Shown: positions 11,064 to 21,571 of the stretch, piece by piece | Position numbering within the stretch: position 1 is the first letter of the stretch | How the letters are laid out: each line of letters begins with the position of its first letter | Assembly: GCA_015680685.1 (NCBI GenBank) | Contig: MNCI01004863.1 | Location: 2,081 to 66,080 of the forward strand | Length of the DNA stretch: 64,000 nucleotides | Reading direction: 5' to 3' | Source of the DNA: Gnetum montanum | Lineage: Eukaryota; Streptophyta; Gnetopsida; Gnetales; Gnetaceae | Notes under the pieces: model-generated | What the model was told of the DNA's origin: nothing | The model's input: only the letters and a program-made list of their open reading frames with translations | Database searches by the model: none | Made by a program: the position numbers and the translations under genes

Positions 11064-12444
11064 ATGGAGACCCGAGTTAATGACTGGATGAATGTCCTTG
11101 AAGATCAAATTAATGAGATTATGGATGTTCAAGAAGAGCTTCGTCAATCAAATCAAGGGTTTGGGATAGAGATGTAAAGCATGTTTGTGGAAAGTAGGAA
11201 ATTGTCCTAGAGTTTAGAGGATAAATGGTTAGATGTGAAAGAAAAAATGGATTCCTTTGTAGACTCCATCAAGCAATTAAATAACCATCTCACTTAGCCT
11301 TAAAATCCTACCCACCTTCCACCTAGGATTCAACATCAAGATCAAGATCAAATTTTTCCTAGGGATCCATACCAAAACCAACCCCCAACTACTAGTCAAC
11401 AAGATATTGAAATCCCTCCTTTAGGCCATAGAATAGAAACCGAAGGTGAGGGACATGGGAAATGACTTAATTCACCTATAGAATCACTGACAAAAGTTCA
11501 TGCCAAGAAAGTAAAATTAGATGATTATGATAAAGCCCCTAGATCTAATGCTAAGGTAAAGGATTAGCTTGATATAATGAAAAACTACTTTGATATGTTA
11601 AATTTTTCAACCCAAGAATGTTTAGAAGATATCTCCTTGTATTTAAGAGGACTTGTGGCAACATAGTAGAATGGACTGATATCTTAGGTTTGATTACAAA
11701 TTGGCTTAATTTTTCTCAAGATTTTGAAAAAGAATTTATAGCCAATTCTTTCCTCAAAGAGTGCAAAATGAGATTTGATTTCTTAATATTGGAAAGGTTA
11801 TCCGTAGAGAATTACTACAAAGAATTCTCTGATCTTTCTCAGTATGTAAGCCACTGGGATGAGGGAGAATTAACTTCAAAGTTCATTGAGAACTACATGC
11901 TTAATTACATCCCCAAAGATGAGCCCATAATCCCCAAACCAATGATGAAGTATACAAAATTGCTAAGGATTATGAAGAATCAAATTAGATACAAGGTATC
12001 CTTCGAAAAGAAACTCTTTGACAAGCTACCCTTCCACAAGCAATAGTAGAGGAAACACCAAGCAAAAGAGTTTGATCAAGATCAAGATGCTTTGTTTGTA
12101 ACAAAGATCATTTCAAACAAGACTATCCAAAATTTCAAACAAAGGTACAAAGGACCAATGAAATCAAGAATCAAAAATCCAATCCAAACATGAACAAAGA
12201 AAACATTCCAATGACCATCACAGTTGTGAAGAAGATATCTACATCAACTAAATTAGGTTTTCATAAATTTCAATTTTTTGAAGGTTCAATTAAAGGTAAA
12301 CAAAATAAGTTTTAAATTTATGGTGGTGTCTGTGATAACTTTATTTCTCTAAAGTTAATTAATTTATTAAAATTAAGTTTAACTTCAAAGAAAATTATTA
12401 AGATAGAACATGTAGATAGAACGACCATGAGCAAGCATACTAGG
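11064..12444 (+). pseudogene. gag: C1 gag and protease N-terminal part
   Basis: From an ATG at 11064 the frame reads METRVNDWMNVLEDQ, a coiled-coil-like gag start. A second open block at 11618-12046 carries the gag core (FSQDFEKEF, ENYYKEFSDLSQYV), matching the Retrotrans_gag pattern of an aromatic-rich helix bundle. A zinc knuckle CFVCNKDHFKQDY at about 12090-12130 has its last Cys replaced by Tyr. The protease begins with GSIKGK, and the catalytic Asp-Ser/Thr-Gly position reads YGG, followed by NFISLKLINLL. The coding sequence stops abruptly at 12444, where the A2 5' LTR begins. Several TAG stops and at least two frameshifts break the frame. The protein would package element RNA; the protease would cut the polyprotein. 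Confidence 0.75.
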
Positions 12445-12470
12445 TGATGAGTCATCATTGGTTGGCTATG

Positions 12471-12558
12471 TCGATGAGGCCTCGTTGATGCATCTTGTCC
12501 TACATCGATGAGGCCTCATTGATGCAACTTGTCCTACATCAACGAGGCATCGTCGATG
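12471..12558 (+). repeat. 34-bp array of palindromic cores in A2 U3
   Basis: Cores TCGATGAGGCCTCGTTGA, TCGATGAGGCCTCATTGA and TCAACGAGGCATCGTCGA start at 12471, 12505 and 12539, exactly 34 bases apart. Each is a perfect or near-perfect palindrome centred on GGCC or GGCA. The position directly before the TATA box suggests transcription-factor sites. Confidence 0.85.
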
Positions 12559-12576
12559 CAATGTTTGTCCATCACC

Positions 12577-12584
12577 TATAAATA
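12577..12584 (+). promoter_or_regulatory. A2 LTR TATA box
   Basis: TATAAATA in the context CACCTATAAATATGCACC. The same box occurs in the 3' LTR fragment at 24730-24737 and in the related LTRs at 57626-57633 and 59212-59219. Confidence 0.75.
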
Positions 12585-13354
12585 TGCACCTACTAGCCAC
12601 ATTTATGGGAATCCAGATTTCAGTAGTGGCGAAGCTCTTGCATTTTTTTCATTCAAAAGTTAGAATTTTTTCCCTAATTGCTCACAGTAGGATTCATTAA
12701 GTGTATGAATATTTATTCAAGCATTGTTGTAGCTAAACACGACAGTGTGTGTGATAATAAAGATAAGCTTTCTAATAAACCTTGTAGCACTTTGGATAAA
12801 TTAGCTATTTTATTTATGCATTTAATGTTTTTAATTATTTATTAAATTCTTTCAATTAGTTATCAAATATTTTCCAGTTGTTACATTAATGATATAATTA
12901 AGCAAGATAGATTACACACATAAGTATGACCGCTTCAAGTGTAACAAGTATTCACTTGGTAATCCCAACAGCATTATCGCTTTGTATGTCAAGTAGCATA
13001 GCATTTGGTTGCCCAACAGTGGATACATGGGTTCAAGACGTGTACGGAAAGTGGGAATGGATACTTATGTTAGGATTAGTTAAATGATTAGTTAATTAAA
13101 CTTATTTTATCTACATTTCAAGCACCAAAATATAAAATTAAAAATGATAAAAATTGAATACCTCAATTACACTTAACCATACCAATGTACATCACAAGTG
13201 TAATTGGAAGGACAACAATTGAACTTAATGCTAGAATCACTTCCTAAAGGGATAGTGCCCTGGAAACAATAAAGTCTACAAAATTTGATCAAATATCTTG
13301 TGAACACTTTGTAATTCGTATGGTTGGATGTAGAGGTACCTCATCTCTCATCAT

Positions 13355-13372
13355 TGCTACTATTTCTGAGAT
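13355..13372 (+). other. A2 primer binding site (decayed tRNA-Asp type)
   Basis: TGCTACTATTTCTGAGAT follows the LTR end. Alone it is poor, but it aligns base for base with TGGCACCATTGTCGAGGA at the same place in A3, which matches the tRNA-Asp complement used by Athila elements. Confidence 0.55.
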
Positions 13373-13511
13373 CTTTGTTTGTGGAACGTGTGCTATTTAG
13401 GTCTAAGCAAATACCACCAATATCATTGTATGAACCTAAAGGTCAATAACATCCCCACTATACATAAATTATAACATCACACTAATAATTTCATTTTTTT
13501 CATTTTATAAA

Positions 13512-15410
13512 ATGTCTTCTTCTTCTCGTAAGCCTGAAGATATGAAACCACCAGTCCCATAGGAATGCAACGTGGTATACATCCATCTAGATGAGTTTGT
13601 ACTAAATTTCACCTTCATCGTACATCAAGATGAATAGATGCGATGGCATGATATGGAGGACAATGTCATTTTGCCCCACAATATATCTATGTCTGGAATG
13701 TTGTTTAAAACCCTTAAGAAGTTGGACATAATAGATCTTCATGAAGAGTACATTATGGATGGATACGACACTCAGAACTATTGTTCCACTAAAACACAAT
13801 GTAAGTGAGATAACTGTCAGGAGAGACTCCATGAAGCCACAAAGGGGAAACATTACACTAACCCCTTGTTAATACTAGATCAAAAGGACAATGAGGATCC
13901 TTCTTTGGAAGGTTATCAACATGAAGATTCTCCATCCCCTGTTACTAATGGTGAGGGTGTGAACTTGACCCTACAATCAAATATTCATAAACTAGGTTCA
14001 AGGAAGAGTGATAGCCAAGATAGGAACTCAAGTGAACATCACAATAATAAAGGATCTAATGATGGTGATCATAAAAAGCATAAGAGTGGTGGCAGATACC
14101 ATAGTGGCGATGGCAATTCATCTTTCTCTTCATCCTCTTCATCTAATTCCAAACATTCCTCTTCATCTAATGCTTCTCATGGAAGCCATCATTGAAATAA
14201 CCATGATGAAGGTGATCGATGAAATAACAATGATTGTGAAGGTTGCCAAAATTAAAGGGGTGGCTAAAACCATCATCAACATCATCAATGCAATGATGAT
14301 GATGAACCTTTAGTGGTGACTCGAAGTATGCTAAACATTGCAAAGGCAATAGGAATTCCAACTAGGCATATAAAGGATAGTCGAATCAAGTGCCTAAATA
14401 TGAACAATATCTCAAGATTTGAGGGGGGATACAATTATGATCCATAGACACATCTACAAGCTTTTCAAGATTTCTATGTCTTACAAAAAACTGAGAACAA
14501 GTGGCAAAAACTCAAGCTTTTCCCAAGGACACTCATTAAGAAAGCTAAAAGTTAGTACCAATCAATAGAATCAAAATCTATCAAAATATGGAGTACCATG
14601 TTAGGACTGTTTAATGATAAATATCAAATGTACTCTAGAGTGTCTAACCTAAGAAGGAAAATCCGAGGCTGGAACTAAGGAGCACATGAACCCTTGGATT
14701 CCACCATGGGTTGATACTATTCATTCCTACATAGATGCCTTGGCCATGGTTACTCTCAGAGGGAACAACCTTGCAAATCATAGATGGGATCACAACAGAA
14801 ATAAGAAGAACCCTTAGGATGTATGCCCAAGGGAGGTTTTCTGAAGTGGAGCTTATTAGATCCAAAGGCTAATTGAGTAGGTAGCAAAAGAAGAAGGTGA
14901 GCTATGAAAAAGGGAGAGTGCTAAAGAGTATAATAGGGACCCATTCATCAAAAAATGTGAGATTTGATTTTGTGATGAGAAGGAGTCACCACTTGATGAA
15001 GTGGTGAACAAAAAGACATTTCCTATTCAAAAATATATTTCTGACATTTCAACCAAGGTTGACAAGTTATGGGACTCTTTGGATGAAAATTTTCAAACCA
15101 CTTTAAAGATTGCTAAAGAATCCAAACAGAAAAATAGTGATCGTAATCATAGATGGCGAAAAGAAGCTGAACGTGCCTACTAAAGAGGTGAGGGCAAAGT
15201 TGCTACAATAGAGTAAGTTTTGGAATTTGACTCTAATGATAAAACTGAATGTGACATTTGTCAATATGAACATCCAAAGGGATGCTTCCCTATGATGTCA
15301 CACTTACAAGAGTCTAGAGTGTATGCATTAAATCCTTGCGTGGCATATAGACAAGCTCTAAGACAATTGCCTTACCCTCAAGGTAGTCCAAGGAAATTCC
15401 ACCAATAGCA
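13512..15410 (+). pseudogene. gag: A2 gag
   Basis: The ATG at 13512 opens MSSSSRKPEDMKPPVP, followed after a TAG by FVLNFTFIVHQDE and WHDMEDNVILP, which is conserved codon by codon in A3. A Ser/His-rich linker (13866-14195, with runs of Ser at 14120-14180) precedes the gag core at about 14390-14640 (HLQAFQDFYVL, LFPRTLIKKAK, IKIWSTMLGLFNDKYQ), a clear Retrotrans_gag signature. A zinc-knuckle-like CDICQYEHPKGC lies at about 15250, spaced C-x2-C-x3-H-x3-C instead of the usual C-x2-C-x4-H-x4-C. A Pro/Tyr/Gln-rich tail follows to about 15960. Stops are mostly TAG. The intact protein would form the virus-like particle and bind element RNA. Confidence 0.8.
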
Positions 15411-16979
15411 ACAAGCTTACTATCCAAGTGAAACTCCTCCACAACCTTATGAACAGTACTAATAGTGGTACCAACCACAATCATGAGGAATGCCACTACC
15501 AAGGTAGCAGTACCGTTATAGGTAACCAAATTCATACAAGTACTATGTTTAGCAACCCATCTCCCCTAGAAGTTTGACAACTCATGCATCATTCTAGCAT
15601 CACTATTACCCTCTAGAGTACCATTGAGCATATTCAACATCTAGTCAAGGAGAAAACCCATATCCATATCCTTATCATCCTTCACATCCGTTTACACCTA
15701 CACCTCCACCTTCAACCTAGTTACCTCCTACTCCATCCATGTAGGATGAAATTCCTCCATAGCCACAATCACAAAATTTTACAAGGGATATACACTCATA
15801 ACTAGTTTTTCAATGAAGTGGTCTGGATAATTGATCAAGAAAATAACCTTTCTTCTAGCCCAACAATACTCTCCAACCCTCACAACCTACTCTAGCTAAT
15901 CGTCCTGCATCTCCATCACCCTCATCTTCTACATCAAATACTTTCGAGCACCCTTCAAACCAAGTGCCACCTAGGATCTACACTATAATGCTAACTCATG
16001 TTGTTTCTAGTTGGATCAAAGCTAGCATCCTTCCTACAAAAAGATTGAATCTAGGAAGTTTTCTCATCTTTCTACAAATTTCCAAACAAGAGCCATGCAA
16101 GGCTCTTCTTGACTCTATTTTCAAAGTTAACCTTATCTCCCATGATATGTACAAGGCCTAGAACCTACCACCTCTTAAGAAGACCAATATCCATCTAGAA
16201 TTAGTAGATCAGTCAATTATAGTCCCTCTAGAATTAGTAGAGAACATTATGACCATAGTTTATGGCTGTCCTATCATAGTTTATGGTTGTCCTATCCTAC
16301 TGATTTTCTAGAATCAAGGTTGAGAACCACAAAAGTAACTTCCCAATTATCATGGAAAGGGCTTGGTTAAGCATAGTCGATGCCCAAATGGGTATAAGAG
16401 ATCTATCTCTCAAAATATCTAAGGAGAATGAGTTAGGAAAAATTGAGAAGAAGTGTATTCCATGTATCATGTATAGTGACAATAGGTGCAACTGCATGCA
16501 AAAGATTCAATTAATCAAAAGCACATACATTAAGGCATGTAATCAATGTGTATAAGAAATTACCATTCAGAGGTGTTTGTACATAGTAGCCACAAAGCAA
16601 GAGGGCACCCAATGGTTGATAGCTAATTTAGATAGTAGCATAATATGCATGGAGCCAACTGAGAGTCTAACATGTGCATATGTTAAAATCATGAACAAGA
16701 TTGAATAAGTTTAGTTCCAACTCTTTAATGAAGTTGATGATACTTGTTGGGGAGACTTGAAGATCCCTAGTCACTTTAACCATGAGCCCTTAGAACTAAA
16801 AACTTTACTAGTCGAAATGAAGTATGCATTTTTAAGGAATGGTAAACCGATCATCATTAATGCCAAACATGATCTTGAACAAAAAGAAAATTTGTTAAAA
16901 GTGGGGAATAAATGGTCAATATCCTTTACCTAGTCATATCTAGAGCTAACAAGAATTGATCCAAGGATATGCCAGCACC
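15411..16979 (+). pseudogene. A2 gag tail, protease and linker to RT
   Basis: After the Pro-rich gag tail, the aspartic protease region begins around 16070. CKALLDSIFKVNLIS is the degenerate active site, where Athila proteases read LLDNGSKVNLM, so the D-x-G motif is damaged. VDQSIIVPLELVENI at about 16205-16250 and the IMERAWLSIVDAQMGI block at 16350-16400 follow, the latter matching the ILGRPFLATAKALIDV step of the family. From 16560 to 16979 lies the linker to RT, ending in the RRKLQRWLKPKLKKIMKEE helix that precedes the polymerase fingers. Frameshifts separate the blocks. Confidence 0.7.
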
Positions 16980-19590
16980 ACATCTACACTAACCCGACCA
17001 TGAAGCCTAGAAGGAAGCTACAGAGGTGGCTAAAACCAAAATTGAAGAAAATCATGAAGGAGGAGATAGAGAAACTCCTTAAGGTGGGGTTTATCTTTCA
17101 AATCATAGATAGTGAGTGGGTTAGCCCACTCATAATTGTACCAAATAAAGGTGGTGAATGGTGGGTTTGCATTGACTTTGGATTGTTAGATATGGTAACA
17201 TTTAATGATCACTTTCCTTTGCCATTTGTAGATCAAGTATTAGATACCATATTTGGGCATTGTTAATATAATTTCTTGGACAGTTATAATGGCTATAGCC
17301 GAATGCAAATTACACTAGATGACCAGGCCAAGACAACATTCATGAGTCCCTAGGGAACTTTTGCATACTATAATATGTAATTTGGCTTATGCAATGCCCT
17401 TACAACATTTCAACACTTGGTCCTTAGTATCTTTCAACAAAAAATCAATAGTAGTGTTGAATTCTTTATGGATGACTTCTCCACCTATGGAGCTACCTTT
17501 GAGCAAGCCTTGGACCAATTTGAAAAAGTATTGAAGAGATGTGTTGAGAGAAACCTACGACTTAACTAGCAAAAGAACCATCTCATGGTACAAGAAGGCA
17601 TTGTGCTAGGGCACCGAATTTTGCAAAAAGGATTAAGGTAGAACTAAGAAAGATGAGGATCATCCAAGGAATAACACACCAACCAGAGACCGTTAAAGAT
17701 GTTTGAGCATTCCTTGGACACACTAGTTACTATTGGCGCTTTATTGAGAATTTATCTAAGATTGCAAAGTTATTGGTAGAACTTACAAAGAAAGATGCAC
17801 CTTTTATTTGGACCAAGGAATGTGAAAATTCATTCTAATAATTAAAATAGAAACTCATAAAAACACCAATCCTACAAGAACTAGATTGATCCAAACTATT
17901 CCATATCATGACATATGCATCTAGCTATACTTTGTGAGCAATGCCCACACAAATGGATGATAAGAAACATCCATATTATATCCATTGCTTGAGTCAAAGC
18001 ATTGTGGGAGTGTAGTTAAATTACACCACCATGGAGAAGGAATTAATGGCATTAGTGTATGTGCTAGAAAAATTTAGACATTATGTGCTAGGTTACAAAG
18101 TATTTGTACATACGAACCACAGTGCAATTTGCTTCCTTATGAATAAGCTTATGGTGAGCCCTCATGTTATACGAGGGCTTGTGATCTTGTAGGAATTCAA
18201 TCTTACTATAGTGGATTGAAAAGGGATCGAGAATGTGATTGTTGATCATCTTTCTTTCTTAATATGTGATAACAAAGAGGAGGAGAGCTTGCTCTCTAAT
18301 CAATTTCTACATAAACTCCTCTTTACTGGAGTAATAAATGAACAAACACCTAAAAAAGTAATATGGCATAATGGCATCCTCACATATCTTCTTGATTAAG
18401 AGATGCCATAAGACTTAGATTTTAGGAAAGAGCAACAATTTCTTAATTGGATCAAATACTTCATGGAAAACAATAGACACCTTTACAAGGTGTGTGTCGA
18501 TGGCCTGATCTGTTGGTGTCTCCCTGACGAAGATCAACTGTGCATTCTCCAGGATGCTCATGAAGGACCTTATGGAGGCCACTATGTAGGATGACACATG
18601 ATCATAAAAATCATAATGGCATGATACTAATGGTCTACAATCCTTAGGGATGCCCATCATTTTATCAACTCTTGTGACTGTTGTCAACGTGATGGGGGGA
18701 TGACTGCTCGTATAGTGGATTCAACCATTAGAATATTTTGACATATGGGGTGTTGAATTCATGGGCCCCATCACAACCATGTCTAATAGAAAAGCATATA
18801 TTATATTAGTAGTTAAATATTGCACCAAATGGGCTAAAATGGCAATTGTTATAGATTACACATCATCCACTACCACCAAATTTATACAAGAACGTATTGT
18901 AAATAGGTTTGGGGTGCCACGTTCACTAATTTTTGTTAATGGAACTCATTTCACAACTTCCACATTTAGAAAATTAATGTAACACTTGGGGGTAGAACAT
19001 AAATTCATAACACCTTACCATCCCCAAGGCAATGATTAAGCAAAGGTAACCAGCTAGAAGATTACAAAAATATTAACGTGAACCATTAGCAAATCTAGGA
19101 AGGATTGGAGCACAAAAATTAATGATGCTCTCTAGGCTTACCAATCAACTTGGAAACTTCCTATTGAATATTCTTCCTATGAGTTAGTGTACAAGAAACT
19201 TCCAATGCTCCCAATTCAATTTGGGCTCCGTACACTCTCAATAGCCTATGATCTAAACCTTGACCTAAGTTTAGCACAAAAGGAAAGATTGATCAATTTA
19301 AACATGCTAGAAAAAAATTGCTTAGTGGTCCTATATTTGAATAAGATGAACAATACATTCAACAAGCAACACCACAACCTTAGAATTAGGAAAGTAAGGT
19401 TTCAACTAGGAGATAAGGTCCTCTACTGGAACTCCACACATATACCTCAAAAGGTAAAATTTCAAACCTTGTGGAAGGGACCTTATATAATTGATCAAAT
19501 CTTTCCCTCTGGGGCCATGATAATTTACAAACCTAATAGCCCAAATAAAAAGTAGTTGGTCAATATCCAATAAATTAAACCTTTCCTAGA
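16980..19590 (+). pseudogene. pol: A2 pol: RT, RNase H, integrase
   Basis: RT starts near 17000 and shows VGFIFQIIDSEWVSPL, VCIDFGLLD, LPFVDQVLD and, in another frame, FFMDDFSTYG at about 17465, so the catalytic DD pair is still present. RNase H follows (YTTMEKELMALVYVLEKF at about 18030, HTNHSAICFLMNK at about 18120). The integrase has a zinc finger with AHEGPYGGHYV (about 18560) and SCDCCQRDG (about 18670), then a core with FMGPITTMSN and FGVPRSLIFVNGTHF. The second catalytic Asp of the usual SDNGTHF is Asn, and the glutamate site reads AKV, so the enzyme is dead. A C-terminal GPY-like block (VLYWNSTH, LWKGPYIIDQIFPSGA) ends at 19555. The order RT, RNase H, integrase is that of Ty3/gypsy. 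Confidence 0.88.
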
Positions 19591-20990
19591 ACTAAGATTA
19601 GCTAGTGTAAATACTACCTCAACTAATGGACACCCACATTCTATTTTTCAGATCTCCTCCTTCCAACTCAGTCATGGGGGAGATGGCCATTCATGCTAAC
19701 CATTACCATGGTCTCTTAGTTTTTCTACCTTTTTTTTCATGTTTTTGATTTACAAAGTCCACATAATCTACCCAACCAATGAGCTCTATGATTTTCTTTG
19801 TTCTAGGAATTTGAGGTCCCTTTTTCATTCAAGAAAATTTTAGTCAATTAGTGACCTTGGTAGTTCTCGAATTAGGAAGGATCCAAAGGTTTGTAAAGGG
19901 TGTGACTTTAAGGGGACTCAATACTCTTTGTACTCTTCTTCTTACTTGAGTGCTTGAGTGTTTTTTCATGGAATTCTTATTATTCCATACCACCCAATGA
20001 TAGGAAGAAAAATAACATCATTGCATGGTGTGGCTCCTATCATTCTAAAAAAAGAAAAAAAAATGATGGGAATTCAATGCACACCTCTTCGACACAAATA
20101 AGTCCTTGCATGTTGTAATTCCCATTTCAAAAAATAAATAAATAATGGGGATTTAGAGCACACCCCTTGGACAAATAAAAGGGCTACAAGCACTACTTAT
20201 GAGACTTAAAAGACATAAACCTATGCTTGAAGGTCCCCTCTAACTAAGGCCCTCTCTCTCTAACTTCCTACTTCTCTCTCCTCTTTGTGGAATAGTGGTT
20301 GTCTAGTGGGGACACTCTTATGTATCAAGTGGGTGGATCAATCTTAGAGTGGTGACATGAAGTCACTGAAAGTGGAAGGCTTTGGTCTGGACTAAGGATG
20401 GAACTTCTTGAGTCATTTTAACCACAATTCCACAAGGGACTTATTATGACCTCAATTTAGAACTCCATTCCACCTTCTCCATCATCCATCCATGCTACCA
20501 TAACTCACCTCACTATCAGGTTCTATCTTATGCTCTATGTCTTAGTCTAACATATTGGGATTCTTGAGTGGATTCTTTTGGGTTGGTCCTTAACTTGTCA
20601 TGATCATTAAATCAACTATGGGATCCATGGACTCCTTAGTTGAGGCTATGCAAGGGAAAAAAGAGCATAAGCATTGTATGGAGAGGACCCACTTGCATAG
20701 TTTTTTTCTTGATTAGTTAAGGTTCCTTACATCCTTAATCTTTCATATACAATCTTATATTTCATATTTTCCATTGTGTAAACCACTCAATACTCCTTAA
20801 TCTTTCATTGCATTCATCCATTAAATTAATTTTTCTCCATTTTTTTAAATTTATGAACCTAAATGCCCTCTTCTCATGATTTCATACTATTCTTGGTCTT
20901 CTAAGCTTTCATTTGATCCCAATTTCATCAAAAAATTCCTTGTATTTTGAAGGTTTGACCAACTTGAATGGAAGTCAATGGTGGTCAATA
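19591..20990 (+). other. A2 post-pol spacer
   Basis: I see no gene here. It holds C/T-rich and AT-rich noncoding sequence between pol and the extra ORF. The section 20300-20500 (AGTCATTTTAACCACAATTC, CTCACCTCACTATCA) matches 28590-28750 in the A1 spacer, which is the main evidence that the latter belongs to A1. A short imperfect duplication of GGGAATTCAATGCACACC occurs near 20065 and 20145. Confidence 0.6.
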
Positions 20991-21120
20991 GCTGCATTGA
21001 CAAGGCCTCATCGATGTAGCTAACCATGTCGATGAGGCCCCATCAATGTAGTTGACCATGTCAATGAGGCCCTGTTGACAAGGCCCCATCGATGTAGTGC
21101 AAAAATACTATATATACCAT
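20991..21120 (+). promoter_or_regulatory. LTR-promoter-like module before the A2 extra ORF
   Basis: Cores TTGACAAGGCCTCATCGA (20997), TCGATGAGGCCCCATCAA (21029), TCAATGAGGCCCTGTTGA (21061) and TTGACAAGGCCCCATCGA (21075) repeat the palindromic word of the A2 U3 array. A TATATATA box at 21109-21116 follows the last core by about 17 bases, much as TATAAATA follows the last core in the LTR. The extra ORF starts 456 bases downstream. This looks like a copy of the LTR promoter logic inside the element; promoter activity is inference. Confidence 0.6.
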
Positions 21121-21571
21121 CAGACACTTTGGAATATTTTGCAATTTGCTCATAACACACAGGGAATTTTTGCAATTTTTCAAAGCCCAAAATCATCTAA
21201 AGTCCATAACTTTTAAATTGTTCGTCCAAATCACTCTATTTTTTGATCCTACACTTACCAAAGTTAAGGTATTTATCGTGGGGGCCACAAACCTTAAGGT
21301 TTTTGATACAATTTTCAAAAAAATTTTGTAACTCCCCCAAAGCTTAGTAAACTTAATCATATATAAACATCAACTCTTTGCAAGTTAACCCTTCCAAAAA
21401 TCTTCAGGATGATTTATCAATGATAAGGCATAAATAGAAATAACAATTGAGTTAATTAAATTAGCCATAATCACAACTTAGTCAAGTGTAACTACCCTCA
21501 AGATTTAAGGTATCCGAATTGTTTTAAGGTTACACAATGATTGCTAATTCATGGTTCTATTGTGATTACAG

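Larger units (their letters stand above)
12445..13353 (+). repeat. A2 5' LTR
   Basis: Starts TGATGAGTCATCATTGG and ends CTCTCATCA, giving TGATGA/TCATCA inverted ends. It contains a 34-bp palindromic array (12471-12558) and a TATA box at 12577-12584. It is related over its length to the LTRs at 57524-58371 and 59114-59968, including the end motif CGTATGGTTG. Confidence 0.85.

Noticed and set aside
12471-12558. Regularly spaced 34-bp palindromic repeats that superficially resemble a CRISPR array
   Set aside because: Only two or three units, the 'spacers' are themselves repeated, the location is an LTR U3, and the genome is a plant.
14008-14313. Ile/Met-rich frame overlapping the A2 gag linker
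   Set aside because: It is a shadow of the Ser/His-rich gag frame; GAT/ATG-rich repeats create it.
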